This document shows positions 1 through 6,449 of a stretch of DNA of 6,481 bases, in pieces. Position 1 is the stretch's first letter. Every line of letters starts with the position of its first letter. Made by a program: the position numbers and the translations under genes. The notes below the pieces were generated by a model. The model did no database searches. It had not been told where the DNA came from and saw only the letters and a program-made list of their open reading frames with translations. This stretch comes from Spartobacteria bacterium. Its GTDB lineage: Bacteria > Verrucomicrobiota > Verrucomicrobiae > Chthoniobacterales > UBA6821. The stretch spans positions 46,141-52,621 of the forward strand of contig PLEU01000142.1 in NCBI GenBank assembly GCA_003136515.1, given 5' to 3'.

Positions 1-1
1 A

Positions 2-325
2 CTGCCTCTGGAACTCATGATTTCCTGCCGCACAGGTGAGGGCATGGATGCGCTTATAACTGCGCTCCTTGCCAAGGTGGCCGGTCGTTCCGAGCGGGAG
101 GTGGCAGCCGATGGAGCAGCGATCAATGCCCGTCATCAAGAGTGTCTGAAAAGAGCTTCCAAGGCGATGGGTGCGGCCATTTGTTTGCTCGGACTTGGAG
201 AGCCAGCCGAACTCGTCGCGGTGGAGTTGCGCATGGCACTCACCGCCGTGGGTGAGATTGTCGGCGAATCTGGAACGGAGGAGATTCTCGGAAAAATCTT
301 CAGTAGTTTCTGTATTGGGAAATAA
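2..325 (+). CDS. mnmE: tRNA modification GTPase MnmE, C-terminal part (5' end outside window)
   Basis: MnmE, with MnmG, builds the carboxymethylaminomethyl group on the wobble uridine (U34) of certain tRNAs, using GTP hydrolysis, a methylene-folate and glycine. Only the last 107 residues are visible; the frame is open from the first full codon, so the gene starts upstream and the ATG at 17 is internal. The fragment begins at the end of the G domain, where a SCRTGEG stretch stands in the place of the G5 loop, then runs into the family's C-terminal helical domain: an INARHQECL segment, a VELRMALTAVGEIVGE segment, and the diagnostic C-terminus FSSFCIGK, whose cysteine is important for modification in characterised homologues. 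The family is about 450 residues, so roughly three quarters is missing. The stop lies 18 bases before pyrD on the same strand, which suggests co-transcription. Identity is very secure from the C-terminal signature. Confidence 0.95.
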   Translation: MPLELMISCRTGEGMDALITALLAKVAGRSEREVAADGAAINARHQECLKRASKAMGAAICLLGLGEPAELVAVELRMALTAVGEIVGESGTEEILGKIFSSFCIGK

Positions 326-343
326 TTACTGGGAATCACACAC

Positions 344-1345
344 ATGGATCTCTACGCAACTTTGCTAAGACCCCTCTTCTTCTCCCTTGATGCTGAAGAG
401 GCCCACGATCTTGTGATGAATGCCCTCGCTATGGGGTCAGAGTTTCCCTCTCTGATCCGGATGGTTGCGGGGGAAAGACTTCCCTTGCAGCCCTCCACGG
501 TGGCTGGCATCACCTTCCCCAATCGCATTGGCCTGGCCGCGGGAATGGACAAGAACGGGATCGCCCTTCCCGCCTGGGAGGCTCTCGGGTTCGGCTTCAT
601 CGAGATCGGTACGATCACGGCACTCCCGCAATCAGGAAATCCTAAACCCCGCCTCTTCCGTATTCCTGAGCAGCAGGCTCTTATCAACCGCCTAGGCTTC
701 AACAATGAGGGTGTTGAAGCCGTGGCGACACGCCTGGAAGGCTTATCCCTGTCGGGCCGCTGGCCGGGTATTCCAGTAGGGCTTAATATCGGGAAATCGC
801 GGGCAACTCCTCTGGAAAAGGCTCCTGAGGATTATCTACTCTCCTACAAGCGCTTGCATCAGCATGGTGATTATTGCGTCATCAATGTCAGCTCGCCGAA
901 TACTCCCGGACTGCGTGACCTTCAATCGACGGAAGCACTAAAGCGTATCATCACGACGCTTCGTGATTGGGAGGGGACGGCTCGCCGTCCACTCTTTGTG
1001 AAAGTCGCTCCGGATCTTTCTCCTGAGGATCTCATCGCGATCGTCCAACTTGCCGAGAAGGAAAAGATTGCGGGCTTGATTGCTACAAACACAACGCTCG
1101 ATCACTCTTCGGTGCCTGCAACCAGCGATCAGAAGGGAGGCCTTAGTGGTAATCCGCTGCGACTGAGATCATTGCGGGCATTAAAGATCATAAGAAAGGA
1201 GACGCGACTTCCGGTAATTTCCTGTGGAGGAGTGAGCGACGCCTCATCGGCAATGGAGCGAGTGGCCGCGGGTGCCGATCTTCTCCAGATTTACACATCT
1301 TTTATCTACCAAGGTCCCGCAATTTTGCGAAAACTCTTGAGGTAG
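344..1345 (+). CDS. pyrD: Dihydroorotate dehydrogenase (quinone), class 2
   Basis: PyrD oxidises dihydroorotate to orotate, the fourth step of pyrimidine synthesis, using FMN. Class 2 enzymes sit on the inner face of the cytoplasmic membrane and pass electrons to quinone. The 333-residue length and the N-terminal extension (about 1-45, ahead of the barrel) fit class 2. Visible FMN-barrel motifs are GLAAGMDKNG (63-72), a GT-ALPQSGNPKPRLFR segment (89-106), INRLGFNNEG (114-123), NVSSPNTPGLR (181-191; S184 is the expected catalytic base, a serine as in class 2 rather than the class 1 cysteine), FVKVAPDLS (218-226, with K220), TNTT (248-251), GGLSGNPL (265-272), SCGGV (293-297) and a phosphate-binding end QIYTSFIYQGP (315-325). 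The ATG at 344 gives the standard MDLY start; only a weak GGGA precedes it. The gene follows mnmE by 18 bases and precedes an mqnD-like gene. No key residue appears to be missing. Confidence 0.96.
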   Translation: MDLYATLLRPLFFSLDAEEAHDLVMNALAMGSEFPSLIRMVAGERLPLQPSTVAGITFPNRIGLAAGMDKNGIALPAWEALGFGFIEIGTITALPQSGNPKPRLFRIPEQQALINRLGFNNEGVEAVATRLEGLSLSGRWPGIPVGLNIGKSRATPLEKAPEDYLLSYKRLHQHGDYCVINVSSPNTPGLRDLQSTEALKRIITTLRDWEGTARRPLFVKVAPDLSPEDLIAIVQLAEKEKIAGLIATNTTLDHSSVPATSDQKGGLSGNPLRLRSLRALKIIRKETRLPVISCGGVSDASSAMERVAAGADLLQIYTSFIYQGPAILRKLLR

Positions 1346-1430
1346 TGTTTCCCGCCCTTCCCGAGGTTTCGTTTCAACTTTCATCCTTCAACCATTTTCC
1401 TACATCCTCTCAGCCCTTTTTTTCACCGCC

Positions 1431-2309
1431 ATGTCCCACGCACCCGATACCACCCTCCTTCTTGGCCATTCACCCGATCCAGACGACGCTTTCATGTTTT
1501 ACGCGATGGCGGCGGAGAAGATCGATCTCCTCGGATACCGCTTTGAGCACTGCCTCCAGGATATCCAGACATTGAATGAACGCGCCCTCCGTGGAGAACT
1601 GCATCTCTCGGCCGTCTCGATCCATGCATATGCTCATCTGCTGGACCGTTATGCACTGCTTCCTTGTGGTGCAAGCATGGGCGATGGCTACGGGCCGATG
1701 TTCATTTGCCTTCCGGGCACAGCTCCATCCTCTGAGGCCTCGCTGGAGGAGAAAAAATCGTGGCTTTTGACGCAGAAGATCGCCGTTCCGGGACTCATGA
1801 CCAGTGCTTTCCTGAGTGCCAGACTCTTTCTTGGAGAAGAGTTTCAATTTCTTGTTATCCCCTTCGATGAGATATTTGATGCCGTCCGCTCTGGCGCAGC
1901 CGATGTCGGCCTCATCATTCATGAGGGACAGCTAACCTTTGCACAGGAGGGCTTTGTCAAAGTGGTCGATCTCGGGGAATGGTGGAAAAACGAAACCGGT
2001 CTGCCCCTTCCTCTTGGAGGGAATGTCATCAGGAAAGATTTTACTCCCGAGCAGCGGAGTGAGATTAACGCGATCATGAGGGAGAGTATCCGATACGGTT
2101 TGGAAAACCGGGCCGCTGCGGTGAATCACAGCATGGCTCATGCACGGGGAATGGAAGTGCCTCTGGCGGATGAGTTTATAGGCATGTATGTCAACGACTA
2201 CACGCTCGACTATGGGGAAAATGGCCGTGCCGCAATCCGCGAGTTCCTAGGCAGGGCAGCCGACCAAGGATTGGTTCCGAGGCTCGACAAACTCGAATTC
2301 GTAAGTTGA
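1431..2309 (+). CDS. mqnD: MqnD-family protein, probable 1,4-dihydroxy-6-naphthoate synthase (futalosine menaquinone pathway)
   Basis: MqnD converts cyclic dehypoxanthinyl futalosine to 1,4-dihydroxy-6-naphthoate in the alternative menaquinone pathway and has a periplasmic-binding-protein-like fold without needing a signal peptide. The 292-residue protein has no signal peptide. Matches to the family include a QDIQTLNERALRGELHLS region (43-60), SMGDGYGPM (82-90), GLIIHEGQLTF (160-170, where H164 aligns with the proposed catalytic histidine), VVDLGEWWKNETGLPLPLGG (178-197) and the C-terminal YVNDYTLDYGENGRAAI (253-269). The N-terminal motif reads GHSPDPDDAFMFY (12-24), whereas the Thermus enzyme as I recall it has SPCPNDTF, so this is a divergent branch and its exact activity is less certain than the family. 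The start is the only ATG in a frame open back to 1338; it has no Shine-Dalgarno and follows a pyrimidine-rich leader. Probably co-transcribed with pyrD. MqnA is a less likely alternative because the IHE and LGEWW segments match MqnD. Confidence 0.85.
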   Translation: MSHAPDTTLLLGHSPDPDDAFMFYAMAAEKIDLLGYRFEHCLQDIQTLNERALRGELHLSAVSIHAYAHLLDRYALLPCGASMGDGYGPMFICLPGTAPSSEASLEEKKSWLLTQKIAVPGLMTSAFLSARLFLGEEFQFLVIPFDEIFDAVRSGAADVGLIIHEGQLTFAQEGFVKVVDLGEWWKNETGLPLPLGGNVIRKDFTPEQRSEINAIMRESIRYGLENRAAAVNHSMAHARGMEVPLADEFIGMYVNDYTLDYGENGRAAIREFLGRAADQGLVPRLDKLEFVS

Positions 2310-2413
2310 GCGTCGCGTGATATAGCAGATCGCTTTGTTTTGGAGCGCTCGCTGCAGCACGATCGCCGCAGATAGGCTATCCTTGAGTCTTAGCCAGAGA
2401 CTATTAGGGCCCT

Positions 2414-2444
2414 GCGGTGCCCTCGGCAGCCGCGTTTGGTTTTA
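2414..2444 (+). terminator. Rho-independent terminator after the mqnD-like gene
   Basis: GCGGTGCC (2414-2421) pairs with GGCA-G-CCGC (2425-2433) around a CTC loop, giving an eight-pair GC-rich stem with one bulged G. It is followed on the + strand by a T-rich run (GTTTGGTTTTA, to 2444). It lies 105 bases after the mqnD-like stop, and its T-run reaches into the stop codon of the convergent gene. The reverse orientation has no T-run, so it should act only on forward transcripts. The three-base loop and interrupted T-run make it moderate in quality. Confidence 0.6.
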
Positions 2445-3845
2445 ATCTTTTCCGGGCTGAGCCACAGGCTTCTTGAAATTGACAAGCAGAATGCGACGTC
2501 CATCGGTTTCGGTGACGGTGGCCACATAGTCGCCAAGCCGCACGCTTTCACCACGCGCGGGGAGGTGGCCGAGCAACTGGGTGATGTAGCCGCCGATCGT
2601 GCTCACGTCGGTCTCTTCGAATTTCAATCCGGCTTCTTCTGCTAGATCGTGAAGAGCAAGAGTCCCTTCTGCATTGAACTCTCCATCGCGCACCTTGGTG
2701 ATCTCCTCCTCATGGGTGTCGAACTCGTCGTGAATGGAGCCGACTAGTTCCTCAAGCACGTTGTCAAGCGTCACGACACCCACGGCGCCTCCATACTCGT
2801 CCACGGCTATGGCTAGGTGGGCATGCTTGCTGAGAAAGTAGTTGAGCAATTTTTCCAGAGGCATCATTTCCGAGACATGATGGATCGGACGCTGAATGTC
2901 CCTCAGTTCCTTCTTGCCCGAATGTACCACCTGGAGCAGATCCTTGATATGCACGAGTCCCATGGATTCATCAAGGGCTCCGTTGCAGAGAGGGAACCGT
3001 GTATGATGGGATTGTATAGCTTTTTGCAACTCGCCGTCGAAGGGTTCCTCGTAATCGAGGAAGACCACCTCGCTGCGAGGTGTCATAATGTCGCGCACGA
3101 CACGGTTGCGGAGATCGAGAGCATTGACAGCGAGCTGCTCTCCCAGAGGGGTGACTTCCTCCGCCTCGCGGCTCTCGGTTAGAATGACACGCAGTTCCTC
3201 ATTAGTGTGGGCGTCTTCCGACTCATTCGGCGGCTCGACTTTTAGCACATACCGGAGCAGTACATTTGCCGAACGATTGAGAAAGGCGATGATAGGGCGG
3301 AATATGACGAAGAAGAGCCCAAGGGGAGGACTCAACCAGAGAGCAAGTTCCACCGGTTTGCGAATGGCCAGCGACTTCGGAACTAACTCACCCAGCACGA
3401 TGTGGAGGAAGGTAATCAGAGAAAAGGCGATAATAAACGAGATCGTCGTGATGATCCCGGGAGAGGTGATCCCTATAAGAGCGAATGCCGGTTGGATCAT
3501 CTGGGCAAGGAAGGGCTCGCCAAGCCAGCCTAGACCGAGACTAGCCAGCGTTATGCCGAGTTGTGTTGCCGAGATATAAGACTCCAGATGGTTGGTGATA
3601 TGCTTAGTCAACCGGGCCCGCGCATTTCCCTGTTCGATCAGGGTGTCGAGTTGGCTGCTGCGGATCTTCACGATGGCCAACTCCGAAGCCACGAAGAATC
3701 CGTTCAGCAGGACGAGCCCTAGGAGTGCCAGTAGCCGAAGTATAATAATTCCCCCTGATTCCCATTGGGTTGCCGGGAGGGCTATGGCAGACAGGTGATC
3801 GGACTCCCCTGCCGCCACGGCCAGAATGGCAGCGACGAACGGCAT
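2442..3845 (-). CDS. CNNM/CorC-family membrane protein with paired CBS domains (putative Mg2+ transporter, 'hemolysin family')
   Basis: This 467-residue protein has the full architecture of the CNNM/CorB-CorC family, members of which move Mg2+ across the cytoplasmic membrane; many are annotated only as hemolysin-like. In order: a short hydrophobic N-terminus; a CNNM (DUF21) membrane domain at about 32-210 with hydrophobic segments near 32-55, 95-120, 130-152 and 166-188, including NGFFVASELAIVK (48-60), GLGWLGEP (104-111) and LGELVPKSLAI (151-161); a first CBS domain beginning RDIMTPRSEV (251-260) and including GLVHIKDLL (296-304); a second CBS domain ending VDEYGGAVGVVTLDNVLEEL (348-367) with GSIHDE (369-374); and a CorC/HlyC C-terminal domain at about 385-460 with STIGGY (415-420). 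All blocks are intact. The substrate is inferred from family; the old hemolysin label has little bearing. The ATG at 3845 follows GATCACCCC and lacks a good ribosome site. It is 199 bases downstream of rpsN on the same strand, so it may have its own promoter. Confidence 0.92.
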   Translation of the reverse strand: MPFVAAILAVAAGESDHLSAIALPATQWESGGIIILRLLALLGLVLLNGFFVASELAIVKIRSSQLDTLIEQGNARARLTKHITNHLESYISATQLGITLASLGLGWLGEPFLAQMIQPAFALIGITSPGIITTISFIIAFSLITFLHIVLGELVPKSLAIRKPVELALWLSPPLGLFFVIFRPIIAFLNRSANVLLRYVLKVEPPNESEDAHTNEELRVILTESREAEEVTPLGEQLAVNALDLRNRVVRDIMTPRSEVVFLDYEEPFDGELQKAIQSHHTRFPLCNGALDESMGLVHIKDLLQVVHSGKKELRDIQRPIHHVSEMMPLEKLLNYFLSKHAHLAIAVDEYGGAVGVVTLDNVLEELVGSIHDEFDTHEEEITKVRDGEFNAEGTLALHDLAEEAGLKFEETDVSTIGGYITQLLGHLPARGESVRLGDYVATVTETDGRRILLVNFKKPVAQPGKD

Positions 3846-4044
3846 GGGGTGATCTCAGTTAACGCAGCAGAAAGCGGCGACGGCGGAGTTGCCGCAGAAC
3901 GGTGAGATTGCAGCGAAAGATACAGCAAAGATATTCCTCGGAGAGGGAGTCATAATGTCTGTGCCGTTCATGAAAATCTGCTGCATGGCTCTGATCAATC
4001 CCTACTTTTCAAGAAAGGAAAAAAGGGAACGTGACAGGCTAAAG
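3846..4044 (-). other. Spacer between rpsN and the CNNM-family gene, with a possible 43-codon open frame
   Basis: This 199-base gap separates two reverse-strand genes. Just after the rpsN stop the reverse strand has a pyrimidine-rich run (CCCTTTTTTCCTTTCTT) but no convincing hairpin in front of it, so no terminator is called. A reverse-strand ATG frame of 43 codons runs from 3986 to a TGA at 3855, ending nine bases before the CNNM gene's ATG. Its product starts MQQIFMNG and ends AAFCCVN; it resembles no protein I recognise and has no Shine-Dalgarno. I could not identify a riboswitch or a clear promoter. The region most likely holds the CNNM gene's promoter and leader. Confidence 0.3.
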
Positions 4045-4314
4045 TTACCAGCTGGATTTGGTGACACCGGGGATCATCCCGTTGGTTGCCAGTTCCCGGA
4101 AAGTGATACGGGAGAGCTTAAATCGGCGGATGAAAGCACGACGACGTCCCGAAATCAGGCAACGATTCGTGAGGCGGACAGGGCTAGCATCCCGGGGAAG
4201 CTGGCTGAGTCCGAGGTAGTCTTTCTTTGCCTTGAGCTCAGCACGGAGTTCCGCCCACTTCGCCACGGTAGCGAGTTTGCGTTTGTCACGTTCAAGCCAT
4301 GAAGTCTTTGCCAT
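4045..4314 (-). CDS. rpsN: 30S ribosomal protein S14 (uS14), zinc-independent form
   Basis: S14 is a primary structural protein of the head of the small ribosomal subunit. The 89-residue product starts [13 protein letters not shown], has an [10 protein letters not shown] helix (21-30) and the conserved core [21 protein letters not shown] (39-59, stated with its key residues R51, C52, G56), then [12 protein letters not shown] (65-76) and ends [11 protein letters not shown] (79-89). Only one cysteine is present and there are no CxxC pairs, so this is the zinc-free type. The frame stays open upstream to 4413, but the start at 4314 is chosen because MAKTSW is the family's standard N-terminus. On this strand CCCTCCTT directly abuts the ATG and no Shine-Dalgarno is present. 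The gene stands alone, between a CNNM-family gene and a divergent peptidase gene, rather than among other ribosomal genes; whether a second S14 exists elsewhere in the genome cannot be seen here. Confidence 0.95.
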   Translation of the reverse strand: MAKTSWLERDKRKLATVAKWAELRAELKAKKDYLGLSQLPRDASPVRLTNRCLISGRRRAFIRRFKLSRITFRELATNGMIPGVTKSSW

Positions 4315-4422
4315 AAGGAGGGCCGATAATAGGAATCGGGGAGGAAAGGGCAAGGTATTTTTTATCGGATCATCAAAATCTTTCTGGTTGTCGGAAAGTG
4401 GCGACCGCGCCATCGATAGACG
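4315..4422. promoter_or_regulatory. Divergent intergenic region between rpsN and the M24 peptidase gene
   Basis: The 108 bases lie between two divergently oriented genes, so promoters for both are expected here. There is an AT-rich core around 4357-4380. An inverted repeat CCGAT (4323-4327) / ATCGG (4335-4339), with a seven-base loop, lies in what would be the rpsN leader. I could not pick out convincing -35/-10 pairs for either direction, and I see no recognisable zinc-repressor (Zur) palindrome. Confidence 0.4.
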
Positions 4423-5577
4423 ATGCCTCTCAAGCTACCGAATGCCTCACGGGGGAAATCACCAGCCCGTCTTATCATCTCCGAGAGTGAACACGGCGCC
4501 GATATGCTTCATGCGACGGGATTCCGTGCGCCCGATCCCTTTGTCTATCTTGAGAACCAGGGACGAAGTTCCTTATTGCTGAGCGATCTGGAATTCGACC
4601 GTGGCCGGGCTGAGGCCAATGTCAACGAGGTCGTCGCCTCTAGCGACGTGGCGAAATCCATCGTTTTGAAAACCGGAAAACATCCTTCTGCTGTGGAGGT
4701 CATCGCCGCCTTTCTGAAAATCCGGGGCGGATCGCGTCCACTTGTTCCGGCGGATTTTCCAATGGGCCTTGCCCTCGACCTAGAGCGATGCGGCATCATT
4801 GTAAAGCCTGTCACGGGGATGTTTCGGCCCGAACGGGAAGTCAAGACGCCGACAGAGGTCACTCACCTGACTCGGGCTGCACGAATTACAGAGACTGGAA
4901 TGGAGCGAGCTTTCGAAGTGCTGCGTGCCGCCTCGATTGGGCCCCGAGGTATTCTCTACTGGGGACAGGGAAGACTTACCGCCGAGCGACTGCGTACTGA
5001 GATTGAGACGGCAATTCTCGTTGCGGGAGGAATCCCAGCGGGCAACTCAATTGTCGCCTGCGGAGTGCAGGGATGCGATCCACATGAGCGGGGGCACGGA
5101 CCGCTGAAAGCCAATGAGCTGATCATTCTCGATCTTTTTCCCCGTGCTGCAAAAAGCGGCTATTACGGGGATCTCACCCGGACGGTCGTTCGCGGTGCGG
5201 CAACTGAGGCACAAGTTCGCGTTTGGGAAACATGCCTGCGTGGCCAGAAACTGGCCCTTGGAGCCCTCCGTCCCGAGAGTGACGGCGGGAAGATTCATGA
5301 GGCGGTGAAGCAGTTCTTTACCGATAACGGCTATCCCACCGAACGAGTGAAGGATCGCTGGAGTGGATTTTTTCACGGAATCGGGCACGCACTGGGGCTT
5401 GATCTGCATGAATCACCCCGTTTCGGTGCGACACGGCTACGGGCAGGGCAGGTCTTCACGATTGAACCCGGCATCTATATTCCAGGACTTGGCGGTGTGC
5501 GTCATGAAGATGTGGCCTTGATCACGCCAAAGGGTCATCGTCTGCTAAGCCGCTTTCCAAAACCCCTAGAATTGTAA
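4423..5577 (+). CDS. M24-family metallopeptidase, Xaa-Pro aminopeptidase/dipeptidase-like
   Basis: Proteins of this type remove N-terminal residues next to proline or split Xaa-Pro dipeptides, using two metal ions in a pita-bread fold. The 384-residue product has a creatinase-like N-terminal domain (about 1-140) and a catalytic M24 domain (about 141-380). All five metal ligands can be assigned: D237 in IILDLFPR, D250 in [12 protein letters not shown]322 in [15 protein letters not shown] (316-330), E348 in [11 protein letters not shown] and E362 in [10 protein letters not shown]329 matches the second conserved histidine. Spacing of the two aspartates is 13 residues, against 11 in E. coli PepP as I recall it. 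There is no signal peptide, so it should be cytoplasmic. The ATG at 4423 gives a plausible short N-terminus; no Shine-Dalgarno is seen, so a different start cannot be excluded. PepP and PepQ cannot be told apart here, and other M24 activities (for example creatinase-like) remain possible, so no symbol is given. Confidence 0.88.
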   Translation: MPLKLPNASRGKSPARLIISESEHGADMLHATGFRAPDPFVYLENQGRSSLLLSDLEFDRGRAEANVNEVVASSDVAKSIVLKTGKHPSAVEVIAAFLKIRGGSRPLVPADFPMGLALDLERCGIIVKPVTGMFRPEREVKTPTEVTHLTRAARITETGMERAFEVLRAASIGPRGILYWGQGRLTAERLRTEIETAILVAGGIPAGNSIVACGVQGCDPHERGHGPLKANELIILDLFPRAAKSGYYGDLTRTVVRGAATEAQVRVWETCLRGQKLALGALRPESDGGKIHEAVKQFFTDNGYPTERVKDRWSGFFHGIGHALGLDLHESPRFGATRLRAGQVFTIEPGIYIPGLGGVRHEDVALITPKGHRLLSRFPKPLEL

Positions 5578-5675
5578 AAGCAGTAAGGGGTGAATCCAGC
5601 TAGGGAATTTATTCCGGGAAAATTTGAACTTTCCTCGAGAACAAATGTCTGCCTGAAAGAGATCTTTTCAATTTC

Positions 5676-6356
5676 ATGAGTTTTGAAATGTACATTTTCC
5701 TGATTGGCCTCCCGCTCATTTTCGGACTCTGGGCCCAATTTCGAGTTACTACGGCATTCAACAAATACAAGGAGCTACCGGTTGCGGCCGGTGTCACCGG
5801 GGCTGAAACAGCGCGAAGGATTCTTGCTGACGCTGGAATCAGGGATGTCGAAGTGGTTGCCATTGACGGAATGCTTGGCGATCATTACGACCCGTCACAG
5901 AAGCGGCTATGTCTGTCCACAGATGTATATCAGGGAGACTCGATTGCTGCCGTGGGGATTGCCGCTCATGAATGTGGACATGCGTTGCAACACCAAAAGA
6001 ATTATGCCCCGTTGAATCTCAGGATGAGTATCGTCCCGGCGACCCAATTCGCCTCGCAGATTCTCCCTTTCGTCATCATTGGAGGTTTTTTCTTTCGCAT
6101 GACGGGACTGATCAATCTGGGCATCGCCTGCTATGTCATCCTGATGATCTTCCAACTCATCACACTCCCGGTGGAGTTCGATGCCTCTGCCCGGGCCAAG
6201 CTCATCCTGCGACAAACGGGGATCATCCGTCCTGGTGAGGAGGCCGCAGGAGTAAATGCCGTCCTGAATGCAGCTGCTCTCACCTATGTAGCAGCCTTTG
6301 TCGCCTCGCTCGGCAACCTGATCTATCTCGTGTTGGTCAGGCGTGATGGCAGGTAG
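5676..6356 (+). CDS. YugP-like membrane zinc metallopeptidase
   Basis: The 226-residue product matches the putative neutral zinc metallopeptidase family typified by Bacillus YugP (Zn_peptidase_2), membrane proteins of unknown physiological substrate. It has an N-terminal hydrophobic segment (about 5-20), a soluble stretch with GMLGDHYDP (65-73) and LCLSTDVYQG (78-87), the zinc-binding HExxH motif as AAHECGHALQHQ (96-107, H98, E99, H102), two hydrophobic segments at about 127-160, LPVEFDASARA (164-174) whose E167 is a likely third zinc ligand, and a C-terminal AALTYVAAFVASLGNLIYLVL segment (hydrophobic, about 199-220). The length fits the family. The start at 5676 is chosen because it keeps the first membrane segment whole; an in-frame ATG at 5688 is an alternative, and neither has a good Shine-Dalgarno. 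It follows the M24 peptidase by 98 bases and may share its transcript. Family assignment is firm, function is not. Confidence 0.9.
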   Translation: MSFEMYIFLIGLPLIFGLWAQFRVTTAFNKYKELPVAAGVTGAETARRILADAGIRDVEVVAIDGMLGDHYDPSQKRLCLSTDVYQGDSIAAVGIAAHECGHALQHQKNYAPLNLRMSIVPATQFASQILPFVIIGGFFFRMTGLINLGIACYVILMIFQLITLPVEFDASARAKLILRQTGIIRPGEEAAGVNAVLNAAALTYVAAFVASLGNLIYLVLVRRDGR

Positions 6357-6449
6357 TGGCCTTCATCAGTGGGCACTTGATGGTCACGCATGGATTTTAT
6401 CGCGGCATTTCGGATTTAAGATTTTTGGGATTATCCTTATGCTTGCCCC

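Noticed and set aside
1346..1430. A protein frame extending upstream of the mqnD-like ATG through the pyrimidine-rich spacer
   Set aside because: The frame is open back to 1338 but has no ATG before 1431, the sequence is low-complexity Ser/Pro/Phe-like, and the family begins near residue 9 of the chosen start.
2442..3845. Several forward-strand frames of 69-163 codons opposite the CNNM-family gene
   Set aside because: They are antisense to a complete, well-conserved protein and look like frame shadows of its codon use.
3846..4044. A metal-sensing riboswitch upstream of the CNNM-family gene
   Set aside because: I looked for conserved cores of the M-box and yybP-ykoY types and did not recognise any; a covariance-model scan (Rfam) of this stretch would decide it.
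3889..4302. A 137-codon forward-strand open frame overlapping rpsN and the spacer
   Set aside because: It is largely antisense to rpsN, whose identity is certain, and its product has no recognisable domain or family pattern.
4315..4413. A 33-codon N-terminal extension of the S14 frame beginning at the reverse-strand ATG at 4413
   Set aside because: S14 proteins start at MAKTSW-like residues; the extension reads as untranslated leader and matches nothing in the family.
5604..5615. A small inverted repeat GGAATTTATTCC after the M24 peptidase gene
   Set aside because: Only a four to five base stem with a tiny loop and no T-run, too weak to call a terminator or operator.
6364..6382. A hairpin after the YugP-like gene (CATCAGT / ACTTGATG around GGGC) as a terminator
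   Set aside because: The stem is short with a bulge, and no T-run follows directly; the nearest T-rich bases are more than ten bases away.
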